Positions 34,802 through 45,440 of a DNA stretch of 64,000 bases are shown here, piece by piece. The notes below the pieces were generated by a model. The model worked only from the letters and a program-made list of their open reading frames with translations, did not search any database and had not been told where the DNA came from. Made by a program: the position numbers and the translations under genes. Source of the DNA: Agapetus fuscipes (taxonomy: Eukaryota; Arthropoda; Insecta; Trichoptera; Glossosomatidae); contig OX637337.1 of the NCBI GenBank assembly GCA_951799405.1, forward strand, positions 4,402,001-4,466,000, written 5' to 3'. Position 1 is the stretch's first letter. Each line of letters begins with the position of its first letter.

Positions 34802-35383
34802 CTACAAATGCAAACACAAAACTTATTTTAAAAACGTTATTACAAACAGACTTGGCACAAATTCCAAAGACAAAAAATGTGACATTCCATGGCCTGGTGC
34901 TAGGTAAAATCCCAATACATATGTTATGTTTTCATTGACTCTACACAAATTTCGAAATAAGGTGTTTTTCAGAGACAGGTCTACTGTAGGGTCCTTAATA
35001 ACCAATGACAGAATATAAGTTTGCCTTCTTCCTAACAACTTGGTCGTTCAACACATTTTTTTGTCTATGTGATTTGTGCCGATTCCATTTTAATAATACA
35101 CAGTCAAAATTTAATGTTTATATTTTGAGAGATTACCCCAAAAAAGCTGTTTTAACAAGGCCATCTGAGAAACACAGCACACAAATCAACACTACTTAAT
35201 TTAGATGTCATGAACTCTTATTTATACGGTTTTGTTTTTTTTTTATTACTGCGATTAAAGATAACTGAATAGTCTTGAGATAAACTTACTTACTTACCTC
35301 TCTACTTAAGATGCCTCTTAGGAACCAACACCGGTATTCATGATCAATGCTATGAGACCTCCCAATGCTATGCGTGAATTCTA

Positions 35384-35592
35384 AGGACCTGTTGCACCAA
35401 GCTCCAATCAGGCAAAAATCAAAATTAAGTGCACATTTGTGAATTACCTAATGTATATCATCTTTGCTGTTCAAATTTCATCATATTATTACCCACTTCC
35501 GAGAAATATTTAACCGAGGTCCATACCAGAATTACGCAATCCGATTTGATGTGTGAATCAAATATTGATTGGAGCTTAGTGCAATAGGTCCT
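35384..35592. mobile_element. TIR MITE, 209 bp (family H)
   Basis: Ends read AGGACCTGTTGCACCAAGCT and its imperfect reverse complement GAGCTTAGTGCAATAGGTCCT, flanked by TA. A longer relative is at 40197-40562. Confidence 0.75.
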
Positions 35593-36261
35593 AAGCATTT
35601 GATCGCTGCTGTTTTTTTTTAAATCAATCATGTGGTTGAATTTAAACACAAATAAAAACAAATTAAAGTTATTTTTATTATTTGGATAATAGAAAAACTA
35701 TAATTGCAGCGCTTACTTTACTTTTGATGTTTTGTTTGTATCGTATCGTAATTAATAATATATATTATAGCCAGCGTTCTTAGGAGACACCCTTGTGTGG
35801 TAACTGGTGGATAAAGACGCACTATCAGTTTATTATTAATAAGAACGTTAGTTCCAACATTAACAAACCATTGAGAATAAAGTAAGTTCTTGAAAACGCT
35901 TTGTCTATTATCTATTACTTTAATATTTTTTTTAATTTAAATTTTTAAACAGTCAATCACATTCTCTGAACTGACTCATAGCATTCTTAGTTCTTATAGC
36001 AATGTTTGTGAATATGGACATAAGTGCTTCAAACAATGAAATAATTCAATGACAATTTGTAGGGGAATTATTTCATTGAAGATATTTCCAAGGAGACTTG
36101 TCATTTTCTATGGGTACTTGATTGTTGTTTGCAGGCACTTTGATAAAATTACTCTTGTGATTTTTACATTCCTTTATTACATAGTTTCACGCCTGCTTTG
36201 AGCCGTATACTGCAGAGATTGAGGACCTTTTTGCCATTGCGGAGCATATTTAATCCAAATT

Positions 36262-36745
36262 TTCGGTCTATAGCTCAGTTGATAGAGTGCTGGCATTCCC
36301 AGCCAAGAGCTTGTATTCAAATCCCACCGAGGGTGTCAGAAATTATTTCCCGTTTTGGCATTTCTTTCAAGCTCAAAATAGAAAAACCAGCAAGGTTTAC
36401 TCAGCCTTCACATGAAATGAGTACCAGCTGGGAAATCCCACTTCAATTGAAGTGGTTGGCGTAAGGCCGTCCCCCTAAGAGCCCGTTCCCACTTGTCGGG
36501 TGTCGGATCTGTATATTCATCGGAGGTTCCAGTTGCAGGGCATTTTGAACAAAATCAGTTTCCGACAAGTGTGAATAGCTCCATATTTAATGTTCTGCCA
36601 CTGGAACCTCCGATCAATATACGGATCCGACACCCGACAAGTGGGAATGGGCTCTTACCTGTAAAAATAAATAGGTCACTATCCACGTGCGATCCCTTAA
36701 AGGAAAAACGTGGCAACAAATTACGCTATATGTGTGGCTTACCTT
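36262..36745 (+). repeat. SINE-B copy interrupted by a MITE
   Basis: The tRNA-like head is TCGGTCTATAGCTCAGTTGA with CAAATCCCACCGAGGG. The body runs through CAGCAAGGTTTACTCAGCC and GAAGTGGTTGGCGTAAGGCC, breaks at 36476, and resumes at 36656 with TACCTGTAAAAATAAATAGG. Confidence 0.8.
36478..36655. mobile_element. MITE with ~60-bp TIRs inserted in SINE-B
   Basis: 178 bp beginning AGAGCCCGTTCCCACTTGTC and ending GACAAGTGGGAATGGGCTCT, flanked by TA on both sides. The uninterrupted SINE-B consensus at this point is CCCTTACCTG, which fixes the borders. A TA duplication suggests a Tc1/mariner-type origin. Confidence 0.8.
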
Positions 36746-37104
36746 GAGAATAAGATCCAACAAACAGTGGTATAGCATCTACCCAGGCTCTTTGTTCATG
36801 CTAGATCAAAAGGGTTAAGATGCTATAAACTACCAAAGAGGATCCTTGAGAGATATCTATATAGAAGAAGAAGAGACGGAAGATGAAATATGCCAAGGAT
36901 GAAGACAGATGACAACCAATAGCTTCAGGCAAAAAATGGGAAAGTTGAGGATGAGAAGCAAGGACATTGAAGGAGAAAAATATAGCAATAAACAAGACTG
37001 TATGAGCCGATATCATTTACAGCAAATGTGACTATGGGATATAGTCTTGTAATCATTATTTGTACAATTAGTTAAAATAAAATTGGATATTTATACCAAC
37101 CGTT

Positions 37105-37240
37105 TTTAACCGAGAATTTCAGTGTTCTCGACGTTTCGTTGGCTTCTTATCCAACAACATCAGGGGGCATATCCTTGTTCGGCGAAGGTTAAGGATGAAG
37201 TTCATCCTGTTGGATAAGAAGCCAATAAAACGTTGGGAGC
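37105..37240. repeat. Repeat with two hammerhead-like units
   Basis: On the minus strand 37160 downward reads CCTGATGTTGTTGGATAAGA then AGCCAACGAAACGTCGAGAA. On the plus strand 37207-37245 reads CCTGTTGGATAAGAAGCCAA then TAAAACGTTGGGAG. The two arms form an inverted repeat. Confidence 0.55.
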
Positions 37241-37629
37241 ATTGAAGTTCTCTTACTAACAGTTCGTATAAATATCTGGTTATTTATTATATTTTAAGCA
37301 ATTTTACAAATATGTCTAATGACTGTAAATGTAACCTAAATTCAATTATAATCATTTGTTAGCATCAAGCTATGACTTATTTAAAACTTACTCTTTTTTT
37401 ATAAAGGAGATAGTTTTCATACAGGTTTCACAAAGGCTTCCTGTTTTCCATGTCTGTGATACTTATTGAAATGATTAATGTCTGCCCAAGATAACATTGT
37501 TTACTTATAACAAGTTGGCAACCTGATTTTTAAATATTCTTTATTGTCACTTATTATTATCGTGAATAGAAATCAAACAGGCCCGATAAAATGAACACTC
37601 CTAAGTGTCAAGCTTGCACAGAAAAAACA

Positions 37630-37960
37630 AATATGTTTTAAAGATAATTATAAACCATAAACTGAAAAATAGACTGAGGAAATACCAAAGGGTCATTGAA
37701 AGCAGGATGCTAGGAATTAGTCTCTGGGACAGGGTTCCCAACATGGAGATCCACAGACGCACTGCGGTCACTGATGCCGTACACTTGGATCACCAACGTC
37801 ATAGTCTGCATGGGCAGGACATAGGAGACCACAGCTCATATGACTGGACGACATCAAAAGAATTGCAGGATGTAGATGGCTGAACATAGTGACAAATAGA
37901 AAGGCTTGGAGAAGATCGAAGGAGACCTATGTCCAGCAGGGGACTGAGAAAGGCTGAGGA
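37630..37960 (+). mobile_element. LINE 3' end fragment
   Basis: Translation includes LRKYQRVIESRMLGISLWD and RVPNMEIHRRTAVTDAV, the same part of the polyprotein as at 29902-30270, then decays. Confidence 0.7.
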
Positions 37961-38028
37961 TTTTTTTTTTAACTTCAAAACAAAATTATTTCTTATTTTT
38001 CTTTTTATTTCACAACAGATAAACAAAG

Positions 38029-38034
38029 TTTATT
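38029..38034 (-). terminator. Poly(A) signal of glycosidase copy B
   Basis: AATAAA on the minus strand, about 72 nt downstream of the stop codon. Confidence 0.5.
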
Positions 38035-38105
38035 AACACTTTAATATTGATCAACAAATAAGTATACATGAAAATGATCCTTCCAAACTAATTCCGAAAA
38101 TGTTT

Positions 38106-41100
38106 TCAATATTGGAAGAATCTCAAAACAAATGGTATTACAATCAAGAAACTGAAGACATTGATGCTGTTTGATGACGATATGCCAGATATCTGAATGA
38201 AGTAAGGCAAAGTGTCGAGGGGAGCAGAGATGTTGTACCAAGCGCTGCCGAAGAAAAGCTCTGAAGTCTCAGCAAACTGCCAGATGCCAAATGGCAGGTA
38301 CACCTGGCGAGATCTTTGACCCAGCTCAAGGATTGGTGCCACTAGAATCCTGTCTCCAAGAAGGTATTCTGAAAACATTCCATTTATTCATTAGAGATAA
38401 TATTCTCAGTTTCTTAAGTGGTGACTGGGTACCAGAAAACGTTGGTTGAGAAAGCCTGCTTGCGAATAGAAAGACATAAAAATTGATCAAAAATTATAAA
38501 AAGAGAAACAAATGAAAAGTGGTGCTGGAGAGCTGTTTTCCGGGATCTGTTGTCGCAATCTGTGGGAGCTGGAGCTTCTGGACGTCTACCATGGGCTTCT
38601 TCCCATACGTAATACACGATACTGTCTCTAGTGTGCACAATTAATTATATGTGTGCCAGATGAATGACATACCATCCCATATTCCAAGAGCAGTCTCGTC
38701 ATTAGGAGATATCCACCAGATGGGTGCATTGACGGGACTTCCTGTGTCCACTGTCCTCTGCATAACTTCACGGATCTCTTCAGCATACCGGGCATGGAGG
38801 TCTGTGTACTTCTTGCAGATTGTAATAGTCTGAAAGTTATAATAAGTATTGTCACTGCCAATTTATTCTTTCCATTTGATAATCATTCTTCATTCTTTAA
38901 ATTATGATGACAGACCCTGAAGAACACTGGGCAGCGAAAAACCCTGAGTAAGCTGGCTTGAGTGAAGCGTGCTGGAGGTGCTAAACTAAAGAGTGAAAGC
39001 AATTGACCAACTTCCAGCTCCTAACTGAGTTTCAAAGTTTTTATCATTTAATTCTTATTTCTTTTGCAGTACAATCAATTACCCCTTTTAGAAGAGCTTC
39101 TGTAGTTCACTCAGCAGTTTTCTTGTAACTCAGATTTTGTACGTAAGAACGGTAAGTACTTCACAAGAAATAAAAACATGCTCCTTGAGTCATATTGACT
39201 AGGGTAATATTAACTAGAGTAATATTATCTAGAGTAAATATTGTGATCACTAAAATTGATCAATTTTAAAGGAAAACGGCATCATTTCAAGATATTATGA
39301 CATGTGTTATAATTGGGTGTCGAATCACAAAATGGATTCGTACAAAATGGCTTTATTTCGTATGACTACACCACTGCATCGTTTGACAGGACTGAGACAA
39401 ATGTGGACTATAGTATGTATCAATGCAGTAAGTTAGTTTCTGCTCCTCGATGTTATTATGTGTAAAGAGATACAGCATGCTTACTTCATTATCATAGTCC
39501 CAAGGTACGAAGGAGTACTGCAGACTGGGCATGAAGGTGTTGGCCTGGGCCCATCTGATGAAGAGCTCCTTGCTGGGCAGGGTGTCGTTATAGCCGTTGC
39601 CTCCTATCATGTCGGGCAGCACCAGGGGGTAGCCGTTCATGTTCATCTGCAGCATGGTGGTCACCAGGGTGGGCAGGCCGTTGTTGAAGCTCCACGTGGT
39701 GTCCTTGTCAATCATGCGGACAAACGATGGCAGGTATTGGGTCCTGGATTAATCGAGTGACACAGTTATTACAAAACAAAAAGAGACAACAACGCTACCA
39801 AGCTACATATATAGTGTAACTTCTTGCCGTGTTATCCACAAAAGGTTTCGCATGTGGCGAGTGGAACTTATTTATTTTTACAGGTAAGGGGAACGGCCTT
39901 ACGCCAACCACTTTGTTTCCCAGCTCTTGAGCTCTTCCCAGCTGGTACTTATTTCTTGTAAAGGCTGAGTAAACCTCGCCGGTATTTTATTTTGGGGTTT
40001 GAAATAAACACTGAAACGGGAAATCATTTGTGACACCCTCGGTAGGATTCAAACCCGGGCTGACGGCATGGAATGCAAGCACTCTACCAACTGAGCTATC
40101 GACCGGACTACAATTCAAACAAATGATAATGATGGATGATTTTTTCTTCTGGCATTATTTAACCTTTCACATTTTAACGTTAACCTTAAACATTTAGGGC
40201 CTGTTGCACCAACCTCCAATCAATATTTGATTGACACATCAAACTTGATTGCTTAATTCTGGTAAGGACCTCGGTTAAATATTTCTCGGAAGTGGGTAAT
40301 AATATGATGGAATTTGAAAAGGAAAGATGATGTTCACCAGCTGATTAACGTATTTGCAACCAATTTTTTTTTTTTCATTTCAATTTTTTAGGTCATAGTC
40401 CTGAGGATGCCTTTGTAGGCGAAAACGTTTGACAGAGTTCAAATAATAAAAGTTAATTGAAACAGTGTGTTTTATTTAATTGATTATTAAATTTTTGATT
40501 TGTTGGGAGAAATCACACTTAATTTTGGTTTTCGTCTGATTGGAGTTTGGTGCAACAGGCCCTTAACCTTATAAGCTTAACTTAACCATAAACATTAAAC
40601 CTTAACCTACCTCTGGCCTGTACGGATCTCAATCATTGGTCCAAAGTCTGCCACAGCGTTGACATAATCTCTGGTGAGATGACTTGGGTGCTCATCATAG
40701 AAGCCTCTCTGTACAGGGACCTAAACAAAACCATCAGTTATTTACAGGCCCGGATTAAGACCACTGGGGGCCCTGGTTCGGGGAAAGTCAGGGGGCCCTC
40801 CAACACCCTTACCTCTCACCCCAACCCCCCCCCCCCCTCCAGGGCAAACCTATCAAAAAATATATTCTTGTTGCGAACAAAAATGATCACTGACGGAGTT
40901 TTAAGATTATTTTTGGGAAACCTGTTCGGGAGGCCTATGACACTTGTTGGAGGGAAATTCCTCGTCTTTATTGTAAAAAAGACATGTTGAATTATTTTAT
41001 ATACAATTTGCCATGGGTATCTTTGGTCCCGGAAGCCCCTTTTGATTTGAACCTCAATCAAAAGTAAATATCTCCTTTGACTAATTTGTAAAGTTTTTGG

Positions 41101-43973
41101 GGGCCCCTTGGTGGTGAATGCTTTTTAAGGATTCAAGATTTTAATCCTGAGCCCCCGAAAAACTCATGTCAAAAAATTCTTTACTTTATTTTTCTAAAAC
41201 GCCTCGGGGGCCCCTGGTTCGCTCGCACCGCTCGAACCGCCCTTAATCCGGGCCTGGTTATTTAAGTATAAAATGTGTTTATTCCCTGCTATTAGAATCA
41301 ACGATAGCAATGCGTCTAATGCATGGAAGTGAATCATAGACAATACCTAAGTGATGAAATAAAAGAGTTTTTTTTAAATGGAAAGGAAATTTTTGAAAGA
41401 TGCAGTAGGTACCTACAAAATAAATGAGTAAAGAAAGTGGATGTGAAAGTAGCGTTACTAAAGTTGTATGAGATGGTTTGGATATGAATCATATAGAATA
41501 AGTTGGTAAGCTAAGTTTTTTTCACAGAAAATGGCATGGTAACACAAAAAATGTGATATGCGTATTTTTGGGAAAAACCATAGATTACCATCTTTGACTT
41601 TAAGGTTCATAATTGCCAATTGGTCCCATGACGGATGCTGAATTATTGATAAAGTGATGTGGAGAAATGTCAAAGGAGGAAAAGGAAGACAAATGACAAG
41701 TTGTAAAGGAGAAATGCAATAGAAAAATAGTTATGGTGTAGGATTGGATTATGAAACTGAACACACTTAGTGGAATGGCACAGATTTTCAGCAAGTTAAA
41801 GTCAAATGTAAGTAGTTACTTGAGGAGTCCATCCTGATTCTCCGGCATCAAACTTAAAGCTGTCAAGTTCATATCTGTTCTGGAAGACCATCAGGCGCTC
41901 AATCCACCATTTGGTTGCTTCCACATTGGTGAAGTCAAAGTGAGATGCTCTCGTTCCGTTGTTGTTCCACCAAGATGTGACGATGCTTCCGTTTTCTGTT
42001 TTGACTAAAAAGCTGGAATCATAAAGGGAAGCCTATTCACAATTTAATTTCAGAAAGGTGATGTTGTATGTTGCAAAAATTTAATAGGTAAATTAGTTAC
42101 AAGATGAAAATCCAAATCACTCTTTTAATGGCATTTACACTCTAGTATACTTTGTAACTTTTTCATTGAAACTTGGGCTACATTGGCAAAAGTGATATTT
42201 ATTTTAAAATAAAAAAGTTGGGTCTTTCATTTTAATGTATCCTTTTGTGGTATAGATATTATAGTATGTAGGTAGGTATGTTTAAATGATCAAAGTAAAA
42301 TTATGATTGCAAAGTCATTGGCACTCACTCTCTATTTCTTGCTTCTGAGAACCAAGGTTCGCATCCCTCATTGATGAATGGATGGATCCACAAGGTGACT
42401 CTGAAGCCCTTAGCTTTCAGATTGCGCACCGTCTGACGCAAGTCAGGGAATCTCCTCTCATCAACAGTCAATGATCCATAGCACACTTCCCACAAATCAT
42501 CAATCTCAAACTGACTGTTGTCAAAGCCGTGCGCGATAATCTCATCAGCAAAGTCCATGACCGTACTCTCGTTGATTGGCCTTGAGTATCTAGCCCAAGT
42601 TGTCCAGATGGGGCGTTCAATCATCCTGAAATCCGGATAAGCGATTGGCTTTCCGAGGTATCTTTCAACTGCAAACTTGTGACCAACTTTGGCGTTGTCA
42701 GTTAAGACGATATCGTAAGAAAGGATGCTGGCTGGACGCCTCTTGCTGTAAGGACTCTTGACATCAGCAACGAAGCACAGATGATCTCTCATGGCGGAGT
42801 TCTGATCGATGAACAGCGGAACATCTTTGTGCACGTAGAGAATGGTTCCTTCGGAATTGAGCCAGTAAGGCTCAGTGATGGCATTGTTCTCTTCCTCTTT
42901 AGTCACATAGGAATATTCTTTGAATGTGAGATTCTGTATGGGCCAGTATTGATTCTTCTGTTCAGGACCTCCATACCAGTGATTTGGCGCTTAAAAAGTT
43001 AACATTGCTCATAAAAATTACATGAAAATGAGTCACTAAAGCATTTCTCCTAACTTTCATAAGTAAGCTTCAGGATTTTTACAAAGCAGTTTTGTGACAG
43101 AAGTCAATCAAAAATGGCAAATTGGATAAAGAGTATTTGAGAGGTCAAGGCTTGATTTGGGATATAGCACCATCGGAGAGAGAGAGATAATCCAAAGCAA
43201 AAGATTACAAATTCAAATAAGTGACATTGATTTCTTCCATGTTAAATGGAGTGTAGGCATAGATAGGTGTTTTGTTTGATGTAACTTACATAATTTGAAG
43301 CAATCCTGATATCTGACATTGTTCTCTCCGATCCACCTCACATTGATTTGCATGCGGTTGTCTCCCAGGATGACAGACAGAGTAAGGACAGAGTTAGTGC
43401 CAAATCTCAGGATGGCCAGGTTGTTGGTTGCTGTCTGTGTGTAGACAGTTGGTGCAGCTGTTCCTATGATCCCAAGATTCCAACGTCTCGCATCTGCAAA
43501 AATACAAGTAAGCAATTGCAGTGCCCCGAGTATAAAACATTGCCTAAATCTCACCTAGATTGTAAAAATAGAAAATGTATGGAATAAACGATGACACTCC
43601 TATAGGGCAATTTAGTTTTCATACTTTTTTCAATTTACTCAATCAAGGTGAGTTTTACGTAATGTCTTATACTAGGGGCACAGTTCTAGTGACCAATGTA
43701 AAGTTATTTGAAACACCGTAAGTTACTACATTGTTTAATAAGTTGCTAAATAACTAAGTTACTAAGAATCTAATCTACTAAGTCAATAAGTAACTAAATT
43801 ACTAAGTTAATAAAGTCAATGAAAAATAATTAGAACAGTGTAGTACATACATCTCCTTGCCATAAGTGATATGCCGCCATTTACATTTTTCAGTTCCACT
43901 TCCGTATTAGAGTCAGGTCTCAGGACGACATCCGCCTCCACGGTGTGGAGAGCCAAGATGGCCGCAAGGGCCA
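38106..43973 (-). CDS. Glycoside hydrolase family 31 (MYORG/tobi-type), copy B, intact
   Basis: Minus-strand exons: 43973-43851, 43493-43290, 42989-42329, 42012-41820, 40720-40611, 39743-39485, 38829-38673 and 38368-38106, about 655 residues plus an unlocated first exon ending in phase 1. A signal-peptide-like ALAAILALHTVEA opens the visible part. Landmarks: QFEIDDLWEVCYGSL, TLWIHPFINEGCEPWF, the nucleophile block SFKFDAGESGW (about residue 385), LPDMIGGNGYND (about 465), RWAQANTFMPSLQYSFVPWD and EYLLGDRILVAPIL. All exons are open. The C terminus ends in a hydrophobic stretch after SGISSSNSINV, without charged residues until the final RFFQY, which looks like a GPI-anchor signal. That points to a surface or gut-lumen enzyme; this is inference. 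The substrate is unknown. Confidence 0.92.
38520..38605 (+). repeat. Family-D fragment, glycosidase B intron
   Basis: GCTGGAGAGCTGTTTTCCGG, then CTGTGGGAGCTGGAGCTTCT and CCATGGGCTTCTTCCC, single arm. Confidence 0.6.
39795..40110 (-). repeat. SINE-B copy, glycosidase B intron
   Basis: Inverted: GCTACATATATAGTGTAACT at the 3' end and CTACCAACTGAGCTATCGAC at the tRNA-like head; body with GCCTTACGCCAACCACTT. Head to tail complete. Confidence 0.8.
40197..40562. mobile_element. TIR MITE (family H), enlarged copy, glycosidase B intron
   Basis: Ends GGGCCTGTTGCACCAACCTC and GAGTTTGGTGCAACAGGCCC. Relative to 35384-35592 it carries extra internal sequence with CATAGTCCTGAGGATGCCTT then TGTAGGCGAAAACG. 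Confidence 0.75.
40745..41256. mobile_element. Non-autonomous hAT element, 512 bp, glycosidase B intron
   Basis: Terminal inverted repeats CAGGCCCGGATTAAG and CTTAATCCGGGCCTG are flanked by the exact 8-bp duplication GTTATTTA (40737-40744 and 41257-41264), which is diagnostic of the hAT superfamily. It has no transposase frame. The left end lies only 24 bp from the splice acceptor of exon 40720-40611. Confidence 0.9.
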
Positions 43974-44239
43974 CTGCAAAAAATAATATTAATAAGTAAA
44001 TCGGAAACACAAATTAAGTTAGAAAGCAATACCTATGGAACACTGTCAATATTAACTGTAACATACACAAGTATATTGCGAGAGGAATCTGTCAAAAAAT
44101 ATCCTTATCGTGCTATTTATTACAATAGAAGGCAGCCTCCTTATCTGTGAAAATTAACAGGTTCCTCTTGCCACATGTGACCTTTTCGGGTACAACGGTG
44201 TAAAAAATTGCAATCAATCTGTGATTTTTTGTACACATT

Positions 44240-44435
44240 TCTTTCACATCACGAGGTGGGAGGACGGATGGAGAAGGGATGCAGAGCAGCTTCACCAGGT
44301 GACAAGTTGGAAGTCAGCCGCTGAGGACACGAGGAGCTGGAGGGGAATGTTACAGGAAGCCAAGAAGAGGTATATGGGATGTAGCTCCATTGGAAGAAGA
44401 GAATTTTGTTATGAATTAGGCTTTGCCTACTAAGT
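44240..44435 (+). mobile_element. LINE 3' end fragment upstream of glycosidase B
   Basis: RWEDGWRRDAEQLHQVTSWK and DTRSWRGMLQEAKKR resemble the last residues of non-LTR retrotransposon polyproteins. Confidence 0.55.
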
Positions 44436-44735
44436 ATGATTTAATTTTTGTATTGAATCAATTCAATGTGGTATCCTTGAAAGTGACTATTTGTTCTGCG
44501 AATCTGAAGATTCAACATACCAATACCGATATCTAGTAGTGTAAAAAGTCATATGCAAAAAATTGGAGAGTCACTCTCTAGATCTGTTACCTTGGTCTAT
44601 GGCAGCTGTAGCTTCCGGACGTTTTGCTCATGTCTGAGATGGGCTTCTTCAGTGCGATGATGATGTTGATTTTGATATTGTGATGGTGATGGAAGTATCA
44701 CAGATTCATCAACATTACCTACATCACCGATTCGA

Positions 44736-45026
44736 CCAGTCCGTAGTCCAAGTGGTAACACTTCGGACTCTTAACTGGAAGGTCGTGGGTTCGAATCCCG
44801 GCGGAGCACAAAAAATATACCATTTATATTTTCAAATTTGCTCTTCGCTGGGTTGAAAAATTCATAAACCTTTACCAAAGACCGGTCATCAAAAGGTCCA
44901 TCCAGCCTTACAACAACTGGGTCTTGCTTGAGAATTGGCGCTTTCTACAGCGACGACCAAGCTCGCAGAGGGCTCTTGAGGTGTGATACACACAAAAACA
45001 GCGCTCACCAAATAAATCAGCCTAAT
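44736..45026 (+). repeat. SINE-A copy with tRNA head, near consensus
   Basis: ACCAGTCCGTAGTCCAAGTG, then GTGGGTTCGAATCCCGGCGG gives clear A- and B-box-like elements. The body ends CACAAAAACAGCGCTCACCA and AATAAATCAGCCTAATTT. There is no 5S head. This is the best reference copy for the family. Confidence 0.85.
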
Positions 45027-45134
45027 TTAAAAAAATTTAATCACATTATGGGCTCCAGCTCCAGTAAATCAAGGCAACAGATCCCGGAAAGCAACTCTCT
45101 AGTGTCAACCACCAGCCGTGAAAGCCTACAACTT

Positions 45135-45440
45135 CTATGTGAGATACTTAATCTAATCTTATCTAAGTTGCAAAATATAAGTAACATTAGAGATTCACAT
45201 TATATGCATTTTCACAAAACAGACCTGTTTAAGTTCGCGCTTAAACATGCCGCATGTAGCCCTACAATATAAAAACCCGAATCTCAAATGAACGTACACC
45301 CTGCAACTCCTGCCGACCTTCCCTGAAACAGGGGTGACATTGGCAAAGTGAACCATTTTCTACAGCATGGGTGTACGTTCCTATAAGTATAAGTCAAGGT
45401 TGAAAATATAATAAATAAACCAACCTATAAGTCAAGGATC
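45135..45440 (-). repeat. SINE-C copy
   Basis: AATCTTATCTAAGTTGCAAA on the tail side, AACTCCTGCCGACCTTCCC, GGGGTGACATTGGCAAAGTG and TATAAGTCAAGG. Confidence 0.7.

Larger units (their letters stand above)
34802..38028. other. Region between the two glycosidase genes
   Basis: Should hold the missing first exon and promoter of copy A. Contains a family-F fragment (35025-35110), a TIR MITE (35384-35592), SINE-B with nested MITE (36262-36745), a hammerhead-like repeat (about 37105-37240), and a LINE fragment (about 37630-37960) with KYQRVIESRMLGISLWDRVP. Confidence 0.6.

Noticed and set aside
44750..44812. tRNA-like sequence with clear A- and B-box words, candidate tRNA gene
   Set aside because: Same sequence recurs at many loci followed by an identical SINE body, and the cloverleaf is imperfect. 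It is a SINE head, not a tRNA gene.
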